From the NCBI GenBank assembly GCA_013339895.1, contig JABACO010000010.1, positions 4,898,536 to 4,962,535 of the forward strand: a DNA stretch of 64,000 nucleotides, written 5' to 3'. The stretch is from Ephydatia muelleri. Taxonomy: Eukaryota > Porifera > Demospongiae > Spongillida > Spongillidae. The position numbers were made by a program, and so were the translations under genes. This document shows, in pieces, positions 47,140-61,413 of this stretch (the stretch's first letter is position 1; every line of letters starts with the position of its first letter). The notes under the pieces were generated by a model. It did no database searches. It saw only the letters and a program-made list of their open reading frames with translations, and was not told where the DNA came from.

Positions 47140-49023
47140 TATAGGGTTTGTGGGCAGAGGCTAACGAAGTACAGGGCAAAGAAGAGTATAGCTATGAGTG
47201 CAAGGCATTCTCAGCTGAACTGAAAATAGCATTTGACATCGACACGTCTGGGGAAGATGTCAACATTCACCCTGAGATGTTCTGCATGCACTGTAAACTC
47301 TCAATGCTGAGAGCCATCTGTGCCCTCACAAGGGAGTGCATCACAAATGTGCAGTGATCCAATTTGAATGGCAAAACCAAGGTAAACAGTCCACATTTGC
47401 TTTTTAAAAGTATATGACATCATGGTGTTCAGGTATGTGAGCACTTCCCCGTGCATGCTCAAGTGGACACATGACAGTTGGTAGAGGCCGTCAGGCAGGT
47501 GTCACACCTAATTTACTCATAGCTCATCTTGAGAAGATTGCCCCTCCTCCAGTTCTCTTACATGAGCCTAGTCCACCTTTGGCAAGCGTGAACAACCAGT
47601 TGATGCTAAAGGAGCTGAAGTGTTCAGTGAGCTCCAACATCCTCTCACAGCCACTGGAACTGCAGTGTGGTGCACTGGTGTGCACCAAGTGCTTCCAGGA
47701 GTGGATAGCAGCATCTGGCGCTGTGAACTGTCCCTGCTGCTCTGAGGGTGGTCTCTTGGTTTCCTTCCATGTCAGACCAGCACCAGGTGTGATACTCCTG
47801 CTGCTATCAGCTGTTTTGGTACATTGTACAGACTGCAGCAGGGATGTTAAGGCTGGTGACTATGATGGGCATGAGTGCGTACCAACACTTACACCTGAGG
47901 AGGAGAAGCAAGCACTGGGATTGCTGAAGGAGGCCATCTCTACTAGTCCTGACAAAGGCATCATACAACTTGCCACACCCAATTCAGTCTATAACACCTG
48001 TGCATTCAGCTGTTTTGCCACTGGTGACAGCATAATCAATCTCCTTGTGGCATTTGATCACTTTAAGGACCAGGTAGAACATCTACATGGAATGAAGTGG
48101 AGGTAAGAGCTAATCATATTAAATATAAAGGTGCTATAAATTACGGACAATACACAGTGAAGGTGTTTATATGTAGAGACTATGAGTTCTTGTCAAAGAT
48201 GTATGGCTTGTCAGGAGCCAGTGGTATGTACAAGTGATATACTAAATGCGAGCATAATGTGAAATGATGACCATGCAACAGGATTCTACCCTTGCCTATA
48301 TTGCAAAATTCCAAGTAACCAGATGGCAACACCTCTATCCGTTTGAGGGCACAGACCACCAGTGCTACATCTCATCAGGCAGCGTTAGAAAAGATGCACA
48401 GTAGTTCTTTAACTGCATCTCAGTACCTATTTTTGACATCCCCGTTTCACAGGAAATAAATCTAATATTTGAGTTAAACACCATGCAGGTCTGCCCACCT
48501 GGTCTCCACATAATGTTGGGGATCTTCACTAAGATGTTCCATTGGCTGGAAGCTCTATGCTGTCAGCTGGATTTAGAACTGGCCTCTCATACAACTGATT
48601 TCGACTCTATCAATTTTTCCAAGTATAGCCAGGACTCCAAAGGCTTCCATTGCTCCAAGAAGACCTTGAAACTGCATTCACAGGAAGAGGGTAGCAACAT
48701 ATGTGGCCTTAGTTCGTGGAGAGGAAAACCCTCTTGCTGTGGATCTTTTGAAGCAATCTGGTGCTTCATTTCAACTAAATAGTCCATTCAAGAGCCCATG
48801 GCCTTTTTCCGGGACACATATCCTGAAAAGTCCCAGTTAAAATGCACCTATTGGAGGACCATACTCTGCAGTGGGCAAATACAGTAGTAATCATGTTGGC
48901 TTTGGCTTCCTGGGAGAACAGGAGGCCGAGTCAATCCATGCCAAATTTAATCGACTTGGCTTGGCACCTATCAAAGACCGCGTGCAGAACCTGGTGTGCA
49001 TAGTGAAAGAGCACTTGCGCTAA
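47140..49023 (+). pseudogene. RAG1-N-terminus-like transposon gene, degenerate (copy B)
   Basis: The counterpart of 21142-23025. The 211-codon RING-containing frame (47471-48106) is identical to that of copy A, and its end lies on the same splice donor (ag|gtaaga). An extra G near 48690 breaks the frame that is open to 22842 in copy A, and the A run near 48455 is one base shorter. Confidence 0.7.
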
Positions 49024-49027
49024 GTAT

Positions 49028-49527
49028 CAGGGATGGAAATAACTTTTTCATTTGTCCTGTCAAATTGCCAGTACAATGCTAGATTTGTCCTGTCAAGTTT
49101 AAATTTTGACCTGCCAATTCCCCCAGTCCCATACAAAACGCGTATGCATCTTTGTCACCGCATGGTCTTTGAATAAAGAGGCTCTGACATTACTTGTCCC
49201 CTCCACGAACGCGGGATGGTAGTTACGCATACCAATCAGTTTAACTTTAAACTGCTAACAAACCTTACACGAAAGAGTATTTACGTGATCGTGGCTATCG
49301 CTGTCAAATTGTAGCCAGGCTGTCGTGTTAAGCGATCGATCGTTTTCTTTGATCCATTTCTCTACTGATTTTCGGCAAACGGCACGCTTCTTGGTTGGTG
49401 GGGGACTGTCACGTTCATTCACAGCATCCGCCTTTTTGTCCGGACATAAATGACATAACAACATTAATTTTGTGCGGGAAATTGCCAGTGTGTCGACCGC
49501 TATTTCAAGCCCTGTATTGAGCCACAA
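49028..49527 (-). pseudogene. hAT-type zinc-finger fragment (copy B)
   Basis: The counterpart of 23030-23529, with the same K-W-I-K-E-N-D frame. Confidence 0.55.
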
Positions 49528-49863
49528 TTGGTATAGCTGCCATCCCCCCTCCAGCTAAAAGAGTAAAGAATACTATCGCTATGTAATTCATGCAGTTCAA
49601 GCTCAATCTATATACACATTAACATGTAAAACCAAACTTCATTGCGCCCACCCCAAAAAGACACAAAAATGGTGGATTTCCAAATGCTTGAAAACTACTT
49701 CACGTTACCGTTAAACTATACCAAAAAACGACAGTACATTCAAGTTGATTCAACTAACTTTACAGTGGCAGTTTTGGCATGTTCCATCTCAGTCACCGAG
49801 CGTCGTTATCGTTTTTTGAACACACGCGGTCGGTGTTCACCGTGCGTACGGTAGGTCAATAGA

Positions 49864-52800
49864 CCGAATAGAAGCTAGCCTCACAATCCTCAGCCTCACA
49901 TTCCAGCGGTTAGATCAATAGCATTCCGATAACCGGCGCGCGCGGTATAGAGTCTATATTAGCTAGATTAGTGCAAAGAGCTGTGATCGACAAAAACCTT
50001 CAAAGAAGGACTGGGCGCTTTTCCCCTGCGATTTGGAGTGCCGTCTACCGGATGTACGCGACGATTACATGAGCTGACTAAACCTACGCTTTGTCTGTAC
50101 TATGCATAGGATGACGAAGTGGTGCAACCAATTACAGTGATACACATGTATAAGGCAAGCACACCTGTGCACTGCTGGTGTATAGCCTCACATGGCCATG
50201 CATGTTGTCCATCACTACAGCCATGCCCTCACCTAACATGTTAAAAATCACCACAAGATGGCTGCCTATCTTACTCCAAGAAGGGGTGTGGTCAAAACCA
50301 GTGGTACCCTGAAGTAGAGTAAGCACACCTGTGTACTGCTGGTGTATAGCCTCACATGGCCATGCATGTTGTCCATCACTACAGCCATCACCACAAGATG
50401 GCTGCCTATCTTACTCCAGGAAGGGGTGTGGTCAAAACCAGTGGTACCCTGAAGTAGAGTAAGCACACCTGTGCACTGCTGGTGTACTGCCTCACATGGC
50501 CATGCATGTTGTCCATCACTACAGCCATGCCCTCACCTGTTAAAAATCACCACAAGATGGCTGCCTATCTTACTCCAGGAAGGGGTGCGGTCAAAACCAG
50601 TGGTACCCTGAAGTAAAGTAAGCACACCTGTGTACTGCTAGTGTACAGCCTCACATGGCCATGCATGTTGTCCATCACTACAGCCATGCCCACACCTTTT
50701 GTATTAACAATCACCACAAAATGGCTGCCTATCTTACTCTAGGAAGAGGTGTGGTCAAAACCAGTGGTACCCTAAAGTAGAGTAAGCACACCTGTGTACT
50801 GCTGGTGTATAGCCTCACATGGCCATGCATGTTGTCCATCACAACAGCAACACTCACGCTACATATTAAAAATCACATCAAGATGGCTGCCTATCTTACT
50901 CCAGGAAGGGGTGTGGTCAAAACCAGTGGTACCCTGAAGTAGAGTAAGCACACCTGTGTACTGCTAGCTGGTGTATAGCCTCACATGACCAGCATGTTGT
51001 CCATCACTACAGCCATGCCCTCACCTTACATGTTAAAAATCACCACAAGATGGCTGCCTATCTTACTCCAGGAAGGGGTATGGTCAAAACCAGTGGTACC
51101 CTGAAGTAAAGTAAGCACACCTGTGTACTGCTGGTGTATAGCCTCACATGGCCATGCATGTTGTCCATCACTACAGCCATGCCCACACCTTTTGAATAAA
51201 AAATCACTACAAGATGGCTGCCTATCTTACTCCAGGAAGGGGTGTGGTCAAAACCAGTGGTACCCTGAAGTAGAGTAAGCACACCTGTGTACTGCTGGTG
51301 TATAGCCTCACATGGCCATGCATGTTGTCCATCACTACAGCCATGCCCACACCTTTTGTATTAAAAATCACTACAAGATGGCTGCCTATCTTACTCCAGG
51401 AAGGGGTGTGGTCAAAACCAGTGGTACCCTGAAGTAGAGTAAGCACACCTGTGTACTGCTGGTGTATAGCCTCACATGGCCATGCATGTTGTCCATCACT
51501 ACAGCCATGCTCTCACCTTACGTATTAAAAATCACCATAAGATGGCTGCCTATCTTACTCCAGGAAGGGGTGTGGTCAAAACCAGTGGTACCCTGAAGTA
51601 GAGTAAGCACACCTGTGTACTGCTGGTGTATAGCCTCACATGGCTATGCATGTTGTCCATTACTACATCCATCACCACAAGATGGCTGCCTATCCTACTC
51701 CGAGAAGGGGTGTGGTCAAAACCAGTGGTACTCTGAAATAGAGTAAGCACACCTGTGTACTGCTGGTGTATAGCCTCACATGGCCATGCATGTTGTCCAT
51801 CACTACAGCCATGCTCTCACCTTACGTATTAAAAATCACCATAAGATGGCTGCCTATCTTACTCAAGGAAGGGGTGTGGTCAAAACCAGTGGTACTCTGA
51901 AATAGAGTAAGCACACCTGTGTACTGCTGGTGTATAGCCTCACATGGCCATGCATGTTGTCCATCACTACAGCCATGCCTTCACCTTACATAAATCTGTA
52001 AACATAATAGATACATGTATGTTTATACTTGAAATTCAAAACTATGTTTAATGCAGATATACAAAGGCTTGCCACTGCATGAACAGTCAAAGGTAAATAA
52101 GTGCCAACTGTTTATTGTGGTACTGATACAATTTCTATGCTTATGTCGTAGCTCAGCCAGAGCATTCCTGAGCCACACTCAAGATTTCAGTTGGACAGAA
52201 GTGATTTAAGCCTTCTAGTTTCTTATTCATGGATTTATTCAAGAGTACGAAATATAGATATGTACTAATCCTTAATCCTTTTTTTTTTCCAGATCATTGC
52301 AGCATATATGGAGCTTTTGAAAACTTCCACAGTAACAGTAATTCCATCCGTAGTTGTGCCGGTTATTTGTATGATCTTTTATTGATGACATTTAGGATGT
52401 ACGAAAGGTGATCTCTTTTGATCCTTTACTTTTCTTCCAACTTTTATCAGTAGAGGATATCAGAGCATCAAGGTACACCTACACTACACCAAGGTACCAT
52501 TGTACAAACTGAATCAGTGATACGATTATATATTGTAATGCAATTTATTTTTAAAAGGGATGCAATATTTTTGAGCATGATCTCATGCTTTTTCCAGTAC
52601 ACAAGCCAAAACATTGGAGTTTAGTGGTTATTTGTCGCACAATGAGTCATGTCAAGTGTTATTATTATAATATACAGGTTGTTTATCTGAAATTAAAATT
52701 CATACTCCGCATTGACTCTTTGCACTTCTCCAATGTAGATGAAGTGAACTGGATATGGTTAGATTTTATAATATTATGTACTTATATGTTGTGCATGGGT

Positions 52801-55446
52801 ACACCATTAACACATATCTTCTAGGATGTATCTGTGTAGCGAAAGCTACAATCAATCAAGTCAACAAATTTCATCTTGTGAATGGATGATTCAGTAAATT
52901 TGTACATACAATTTAGCACTACTTGTAAAATTGATTACTGCCTTTGCTAGAAGGATGCCCCAACTCAGAAGAATACAAATGATTGTGGAGCATTTGTGTG
53001 TTTCGTAAGTGCATATATATAAATCACTTTTGGTTTAAGCATACATATACCACCTAGACAGCACGGCAACTGGTGGAGGGGTTACCTTAATTGTCTTCAT
53101 ACACAGGTAAAGTTTCATGCTATGATAACAGTATCAGGTATGTAATTCTGCATCAAAGGAATCAGTAACTAAGTTTAGGTTACAAATGGTGTATGAACTG
53201 TCTAAAGGTAGTCTATATCCTTTGCAAGGTGGTGCAGATGAGAAGGTATGTGCTGCCATGATTCACTAAATATTGTGTATATCAGACATGGTAATGTATC
53301 ACTTACAGAAAACAAGACCCAACATTCTGCATGTAGTAATGGGTCCGAGAACAATGATCACAGTGATAGTGAACACATTGATATCAGTAGCAGTAGTAGT
53401 AGATCTGAAACCAGCAGCCCAACCAATGATGTACAGAACCAGACTGAATCACAATTTCTAATTCCAATCAACCAGATCCAGATGACATATGTGGCCTACA
53501 ATGGGGGAAAGACCATTGCATTCGACATTTTCCTTCTCTTAGTAGGTGCTTGCACACGTGAGTGAAGGCAGTATCAATTTATATGTTAAGTTATAACATT
53601 GGTCAAACAATTGATTTTAGAGATAATTAGTGTCCTTTTTCAAGAGAATTTTAAGAAGAGAAGTGAAAGCTATGGAAGTAATAAGCATTTCATGATTTGG
53701 TAGTTTAGGTCATACCCTGGAATGCATTTCAGCCCATGATAAGAAATATTTTACAAGGAAAGCAGTTAACTGACGATCACCAGAAAATCAAAATTGTGGA
53801 AAGAATTACTAAGACGGATTGTGGCTGGCCTTCACTGCTATGATATGGTACCTCAACCCATTTTTATATCTATAGACATTTAAACATTATATCCATACTA
53901 CAGGTTTTAGAGATATTTCGTTACCTACAAGAGCTGGAAAGTGATGTTAAATCAACAGCCATTATATGCACTACACGTATAAATAAATTTATCGTTTGGC
54001 CTGAGTTAAATAAATTCTGGTTGTTCTACATGTATTTCCCCTAAATAACCACACCATCATGCAGATTATCACTACTCTCATGATGAAGAAATACGCAGTG
54101 GATCATCAGCAAGCTATTGAATGTTTTTTCGAACACAAGTTACCCCCATTAACTGTATAACATATACCATAGACCACATATACCACAGTGCTCTGTCCTA
54201 TATCACAAGAACTACTCCATTTTCACTATGCAAATCCAAACGTTTTGTAGTCACATTTTGTGTATATTTACCCACTTCACCAAAAAACTATACAATTGCA
54301 TTACAGTTCCAAGAAACAACAATTCAATCATTTCATTGTTACAATCCATGCCATGTAAAACAGCCATTATAGCTACACGGTAAACAACATACCGTTGGTA
54401 ATATGGCTAGTCGGTTGATGCACTACCTCATGGCTTCACAAATATAGAAGCATTACAGTCCAGTTACAGACAATACGCATAGCCATGTGAGGCTATACAC
54501 CAGCAGTACACAGGTGTGCTTACTATACTTCAGGGTACCACTGACCTTGACCACACCCCTTCCTGGAGTAAGATAGGCAGCCATCTTGTGGTGATTTTTT
54601 ATACGTAAGGTGAGGGCATGGCTGTATAGTGATGGACAACATGCATGGCCATGTGAGGCTATACACCAGCAGTACACAGGTGTGCTTACTCTACTTCAGT
54701 AAACCACTGGATTTGACCACACCCCTTTCTGGAGTAAGATAGGCAGCAATCTTGTGGTGATGTTTAATACGTAAGGTGAGGGCATGGCTGTAGTGATGGA
54801 CAACATGCATGGCCATGTGAGGCTATACACCAGCAGTACACAGGTGTGCTTACTCTACTTCAGGATACCACTGGTTTTGACCACACCCATTCCTGACATA
54901 AGATAGTCAGCCATCTTGTGGTGATTTTAATATGTAAGGTATGGGGCATGGCTGTAGTGATGGACAACATGCATGGCCATGTGAGGCTATACACCAGCAG
55001 TACACAGGTGTGCTTACTCTACTTCAGGGTACCACTGGTTTTAGTGATAGACAACTTGCATACTATGTACCCATGTGAGGCTATACACCAGCAGTACACA
55101 GATGTGCTTACTCTACTTCACAGTACCACTGGTTCTAACCATACCCCTTCCTGGAGTGAGATAGTCAGCCATCTTGTGGTGATTTTGCACATGTAAGACA
55201 TTTAGGTTGAAAATGACTGATATGCAAATTGCAATTTGGAGGTATACATCAGCATAAACGCTCGATGGATCGCTATGTTTAGAATTTATTAATTTAAAAA
55301 ACGATGTCCCTGTTGATTGTTATAATTAGTTTTCTGCCAAAAGTACATCAATTTTTTCATAACTAGATTATGGCCGGTCATTATCAAAATAACGATCTAA
55401 CCGCTGGAATGTGAGGCTGAGGAATGTGAGGCTAGCTTCTATTCGG
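49864..55446 (+). mobile_element. Ulp1-peptidase element with inverted arrays (copy B)
   Basis: The counterpart of 23865-29435: terminal blocks 49864-49916 and 55394-55446, left array about 50152-51988, right array about 54466-55201. Array unit number is the same as in copy A, which argues for the same allele rather than an old duplication. Confidence 0.6.
52152..54174 (+). CDS. Ulp1/SENP-like peptidase gene (copy B)
   Basis: The counterpart of 26149-28163. The H-K-P-K-H-W-S-L and N-D-C-G-A-F motifs are unchanged. TA-length differences fall in introns or uncertain regions (near 52530, 52770, 53015). Confidence 0.55.
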
Positions 55447-55885
55447 TGTACCGCGGCCGGATTGAGGCTAGGTAGTATACGTGTGCGTAATCTTGAGTAT
55501 GCTTTTTGTGCTGCTTAAAAGTGTGCTACATGTACGTGTCTGTAGCGTTGTGTGTTAGATATTGGGGTGTTGTCATGTAATCTGGAGTTCTACCAACAGC
55601 CTCAAGGTCAGTTCTCAAACAGCCTCTTCTCCTACTAGGCTTAGTCACTTTTCCAAGGTGTCTTCGCCATAGCCTCTCTCCTCTTCTAACCACAGTAACT
55701 CCAACAGTCAAAGACAAATGCACATCACTTGTGCAATACCCCATATTTAGCAAACTATAAAGCCTCAGACAATATGACCTTAAAGCGGTGATCTCCTTCA
55801 ATTGTATGCTCCCCGGGTCCAGTTAGACCCGTTCCCAGCCCCACATTAAAATATATTAAATGGTAACAAAGATGAAGAAACACAA

Positions 55886-56901
55886 ATGGTCGAGCAGTGC
55901 AATCAGAAGTTTATTTATGAAAACGGCAAAACTACAGGTCCAAATTTTATCATTGCGAAGAGCGAAGACAGTGAGGAGGTGATATTTCTAATCCTTACAC
56001 GAGAAAAAACAACAAAGGGTCCTTCCAGCATGAAAGAAGTGGTGCACATTGAAAGAGCAAAAGAAGTTATTGCTGGTATTCATCGGCCTGGAGGGCGGGA
56101 ATACCTCCCTTTGCGGATAAATTAGCTCAAGAACGCCTTCAATAAGTGATATACCATTAACAGCTACCAGAAAGTCGTGCAAGCTAATCAAGAGGTTAGA
56201 ATCTGCTCAGCCACCTCCACATCCTGTTAGATCTAATGCGGTCATGACAGAATACAGATTGATCTGATTGAGATGCATGGACCTAAAATCCCTCTCTGAG
56301 TTCAGGCTAATCATAACTATCATCTTGTATTAAGTGTTATTGACTGTTTCAGTAAATACTGCTGGCTGGTTCCACAATGTTCAAAAACTGCAGTTGAAGT
56401 GGTTAAAGCCTTGTGTTCTATTTTCCTACAGTTTGGGTGCCCCAATATAATACAGTCTGATAATGGGAAATAGTTTGTAGCCAATGTTGTCCACGCACAA
56501 ATTTAGGAATAAAATATTCAAGGCACCCACAAAGTCAAGGACAAGTTGAAAGTTTAAATAAGAAGGTTAAACATGTTCTTGCTGCTAGACTACTTAGCTT
56601 TGAGCCACAACAGCAAAGTAATGTTTGGCCATGGCTGCTGCCTGAAGCTGCACATATTTGGAATAATACGTGGCATTCTACTATCAGAAATGTTCCTTTT
56701 ACAGTTTGTTTTGGCCGTGAGTCACGACAGTTTGGTCCAACAGTTAGTGGCCTGTGGCCAAATGATGATTTCTCTCTACTTCTTAATAACCACACCACCA
56801 GGGCCTATGCCAACGTTGACTCTGATGAAGACAAAATAAAAGCTGACTTGTTTACTGCATGGTACTCATCAGTCAGAGCAGCTTGAAAACGAATGTTGCT
56901 C
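55886..56901 (+). pseudogene. Integrase pseudogene (copy B)
   Basis: The counterpart of 29875-30890 with the same stops, so these lesions are real rather than sequencing noise. Confidence 0.75.
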
Positions 56902-58480
56902 TATGGAGGAACTTGTTGCTTCATCCTCAATGATGAGCAACATCAACATTCTGAGGCATAAGATTGAACTTACTGAAGTCCTCTGAAAGAAGCATCCTGG
57001 CACACATGATGTGTGGCCAGAACATTTCAGTGCAACGGTTGTTTGATAAACTACATGCACATGGAATGTTTGATGTTCCCAATGAAGTAGGGACTATCAT
57101 CACTCAACTGAGCTGCAAGGTGTGTGTGTGTAACCATTGTTCTTATTACTATTAAACAAACTGCAGGAAGTATGTTATATGCTCTAAAACCTAAGGAAGA
57201 CCACATGTGATAGCCTGTGTCTCACACTCTTAAAAAAATAAAATAAATCCAAACAAGTTCTCATTATTAGAGGCTATAGCCATTCAGAATCATACAATAC
57301 GATTTAATTCCCATGGCTACTAAGAATCTGTATATAGCAAGCGATCTCACTGTTTGTAACTGTAAACACACCCCCACCCACCCCCACCCCACCCCCGCGT
57401 GTTTGTGAATGAATGCGGGAGGATAACCTTTACAGAAAGTATAATAAAATAAAATCTCGGCCAAAGATTATGAAACTAGTGTACCCTCATCGTGTACATA
57501 TTTTGGTATTATTAATTAACCGAGCTCCGACCATACTATATACGTGTACAATTGTTTAAGCGTACAGGGAAGCCAAATAAATTCCTCAGGTCAATTAATA
57601 ATCGCTCTTGCTATGATGAATACAAGGCAAACCACCGTAGACGGACAGTGTAGATACATGTAACTGATGTACCGTCCGTATTATTCAATGGAATAGCCCA
57701 TTTTAGTTCCTCAAAAAGACTGAAGATGCTCATTAATATCTAGAAGCACTTTTCCATGCGCAAAGCACTACGAAATTATCTTCGTCACTTGCAGACCTGT
57801 ATCGCTTCGTTACGTGATGCAATGACGGGCCCCAGCCCAGCGAATGAGAGAAGTGTTTTTGCAGCGCTTACGCATGCGCATAGCTCTAAACGAAAACGTA
57901 CGCTCCCAGGCCTTCACAGTGCCCATCGCATCATGTGACGCATAGCTTCGCGGGCGCTGTGAGGTATCTCAGAAATGTTGTAGAGCCATTTTCTATTTGC
58001 TAGCAGCAGCCTCTCGATTTCTCGTATGCATGTCAAAGTTCGCTGTTCAGTGTTTTGCCTACGGACTGCCTACACTGAACTCTTCGATTATATTGTAGTC
58101 GGCATGTTGGATTCATGCGTTCACGCATGCATTGCTGGTCCTGACTCCGTTTTCGTTGTTCGGAATTCATGATGAACGACGTTACCCCCTCGTTCCCAAC
58201 GCATGCAGCGCGATATTAAAGTACGTCTGGCTTGCGAGACTACATGTACAAACAATAATGCACGCAATTTTAATTATTGCGAATTTCATTAGACAAATAC
58301 TGAGACCTTTGTTTAATTGCCTCATTTTCACACAAGAATGGCTGAAGATATTCAAGCACGGCCAGTTTACTCGATCTATTTGGATTGAGCCTGTCTAGCA
58401 CGACCAGTCACTTTATTTGCATGCCAGAATGGCTCGAGCCATTTTGTACATGCATGCATGCGAATCCTCTATTTCATTGG

Positions 58481-59130
58481 GTTCCATACAGGTTAGGCAG
58501 CGAGCTAAATCAAGAGCGAGTATTTGTACTAATATAAAATCCGCAGCAGCGCAAAGGGCACGTATGGCAGCTGAAACGGGTTTGATCATAATAAAAGATC
58601 GTACATTGTGATAATGGGTTCGCCCCAGACTGAAAATTAATCTTTTGAGTCGGTTAGCGCGCGCAAGCTTAACAGTTAAATGTACATGTAATATCATCGC
58701 GTACGAGTATCGTAACAAATAAGGAAGCATATAGATCAGGAGTTACAACACCAACTACAGAAAAAGAGGGTGTTTAATGTCAACGAGTGACATGCATGAA
58801 AGAAAGGATTTCAGTTCTGTGTGGGCCAGTGCAGTTCTGTGTGTACCATATGTGACTTGTTGATATAGTTAATGGACCTACCTCATTTAGTCAAGTTTTC
58901 ACTAATAGGATGTGGACTGTCACGCGGTAAATGGTCCGCGCGGTAAATGGTCCGGCCGGACCAAACACGGTGCCATAAATGGTCCCCCCGACCATCTGTG
59001 GCTGCGATCTTTGGTCCCCCCCCCCCCTGCCATAGCAGGTCCCCCTAACCAAATTTGACTTGATTTCTGCAGCAACGAGGACTGACGCGGTTTATCAAGT
59101 AGGCTTCGAATATAGATGAGACCTATTTAT
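58481..59130. other. Unique right flank of the duplicated block
   Basis: Sequence unique to this side begins at 58481 (gttccatacag). After an acceptor-like 'catacag' a short basic frame (Q-V-R-Q-R-A-K-S-R-A-S-I-C-T-N) runs to a stop at 58611; it could be an exon but has no known domain. Confidence 0.35.
58923..59045. repeat. GC-rich cluster of ggtaaatggtcc-type motifs
   Basis: 'cgcggtaaatggtcc' occurs twice in tandem, followed by ggccggacc (palindromic) and degraded forms ('cataaatggtcccc', 'ctttggtccccc'), then 'gccatagcaggtccccc'. The block is distinct in composition from its AT-rich surroundings and is probably a transposon terminus or short tandem element. Confidence 0.5.
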
Positions 59131-59171
59131 TGCCCGTTTCAAGCCACGTGTTCACATTGTCACTTCAGTTT

Positions 59172-59395
59172 TTGGTGCTTGAATTAGAAAAGGAAGCGGA
59201 TCAAGAGAATGACGAGTTCGAGGATGCGAAGCTTATCGAAGATGTTGTATTCTATTTGCGGGAAAAGACGTATCGAGTTGACTGTACTAAAAACTGGAAG
59301 AGAAGCGTTAGAAGAAAAGCGGAGAAATTTGAAAAATGAGATGGTGAAATACTGTACAGAAAGAAAGATGGAGGCGTGGTAGGCAAATGTTTTAT
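59172..59395 (+). pseudogene. Fragment resembling the pre-integrase region of a retroelement or KRBA2-like protein
   Basis: After an acceptor-like 'gtcacttcag' a frame rich in acidic residues reads on to D-V-V-F-Y-L-R-E-K-T-Y and T-K-N-W-K-R-S-V-R-R-K-A-E-K-F, a stop at 59337, then D-G-E-I-L-Y-R-K-K-D-G in the same frame. The order (L.YL....Y....K..KR..RRKA..F...+G.L.Y.KKDG) is what precedes the zinc finger of integrases of this group. Nothing further of an integrase follows. This is a motif-level resemblance only. Confidence 0.45.
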
Positions 59396-59399
59396 ATGC

Positions 59400-61400
59400 G
59401 GCATAATGCATGTACTGCCTTGCATGGTGTCCACCACTGGAGGATGCATGGCATTCATTACAAGCCTGGCTTCCTTCCTACAGGCGATGGGTCATTTCAA
59501 TAATGACCGCACTTCCTGTTTGTGAAACCATAGATGAAGTAACTTTAAAACAAAAACAATTTGTTTTTGTTTCGTTTTCAATCATCAGTACTCAACATAT
59601 TGTATTTTAAAGGCAGCTTATACCTGTCTTTCCTCGAATGGATGTTGGGATCTTGGTCACCGCCTTTGTGCTGCAACCATTTAGTGAATTCCTGCAGCTG
59701 TGATAGCAGAGGATTGCTGTGTTAGTGCCGAGGGGCAATACAGCTTCAGTTAATGAGGCTCGTTATTCAGGTGTTTCTTTATTTTAGCGTGTGTGTATGC
59801 TGCTTACTAATAAATTATATAGCTTATAATGCTATCCTGCTTACTGATAAATTATATACATGCATGTCCTAAAATGATATTGTCCTATAGCTAACACCGG
59901 TTGAAAAGAACGATATACAAAACATACATGTTGTTGAGCTTACCTCGCGCGAGATCACATTATTCTGTTGATTTCCAGATACAAAATTATTGTAATATGT
60001 CATCTACAAATGGTTCTGCAGTGGCATACATTGATCTAGCATCCACAAGAAAGTATTGTATTCCTGCACTTTCATGAAGAGGTGTATTTAATGATAATCG
60101 TGACTGTGTGGATAAGTGTGAAACAGGCAAAGCGTTGCAAAAACATTCATATATTTACTATAGTGTAATTGTCAAAGTTATATCAACGTATACTGGGACT
60201 GGTTACAAGTTGTTCATTGTTGGTGGGTTGAACATTGAAACAATAACAAACAGCAGTTGTTTAAAATTTATCTTTCATAAACAGGAACTGTTGCGCATGC
60301 TCTCACAGTCTGTAGTTCCACATCATAATTGAAAACAAAACCTAGTGATGATGCTGAGCATCCCACTGAAATGGAAAGTTCATCTATCAAACGATTCTTA
60401 CGTAATGCAGATTGAACTATCCTTATGGAGATATGGAACACTGATTTGTTATTAGTCATACGAAATAAACGCGTTAATCTGTGATATTGCGCTTTTACTA
60501 AAGATATTAAATCAACTAGAAGCTAAAGATTTAAGCAGAAAATAAATCATGGACATGAAGGATATGGACACTCTAGAAGCGTGTTTTAAATAAAATTTGA
60601 TTGACAGTGTTGATTGTACGAATTGTAGGGAGCTGCTGTATGCTAGTGAAGTATTCGAGTGTAGCAATGTCTATCAATATTAGCATTCGAGTCATTTGGA
60701 CCAGTCGGCGTAGTTTAGGCTTGGAATTGGGAATGTAGCTGCTTCATAGTGGATCATAAAATAAACCAAAAATGGGCAATCGTAATTAGACGTTAGCCGT
60801 TTATTGGGCACTTTCATGCGCTTGTTGAAATTGGCTATTGCGCGTGGTTTTTTTGGAGCAATGTCAATACAAACACTCGTGAGCGCACACACGCAGCGAG
60901 AAGAAAGAGAGTGTGTTTGTGTGAGAGACGCAGTGCTAAGTAATGCGTGAAATAGCTTTTTTCCAAGTGAAGATATGAATTTTAGATCTTAAGTGTTACA
61001 GTTCTATAATCTACACATTTAAATCTTATCTTGTATCTTTTATGATGAATTATTTCTAAGCAGTGAATTAACTACACCATCGCATTGGTATAGGAGTAAA
61101 CAAAACAAAATGTTTCTTGTTTTCCTGCATGGTGCCATGCTTGCATTGATATCTTACTACCAAATTTTTATTACACACATCAACATTTGAGTATCTGTGC
61201 ACCTTAAAGAGTAATTTGTCCAATTTACATCTATACCATAGACGACAAGTTGGGTTCATGTACATATACATAATGCATTGTCCCATGTACATGTATATAC
61301 TACTCATCAATCCAATCATTACTAGGAAACATTTTAACCAGGACAGCATATGTCGTACCTCACTAGAGATAAGGCACTGAATCCCTTTCCAAGTAAATGC
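59400..61400. other. Noncoding stretch, nothing recognised
   Basis: AT-rich, with a local duplication around 59800-59860 ('gcttactaataaattatata' and 'gcttactgataaattatata'). Short open frames have no domain. Confidence 0.4.
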
Positions 61401-61413
61401 ACCCCAACCCCCC

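Larger units (their letters stand above)
33467..58480 (+). repeat. Near-identical second copy of 7511-32466
   Basis: Alignment by eye is collinear throughout. The offset grows from about +25954 at the left to +26013 at the right through small indels. Most differences are single-base homopolymer or dinucleotide-length changes; a few are substitutions (for example t at 14177 versus g at 40157). The copy begins at the first base after the gap and ends where the other contig ends. Features below labelled copy B are the counterparts. Confidence 0.97.
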
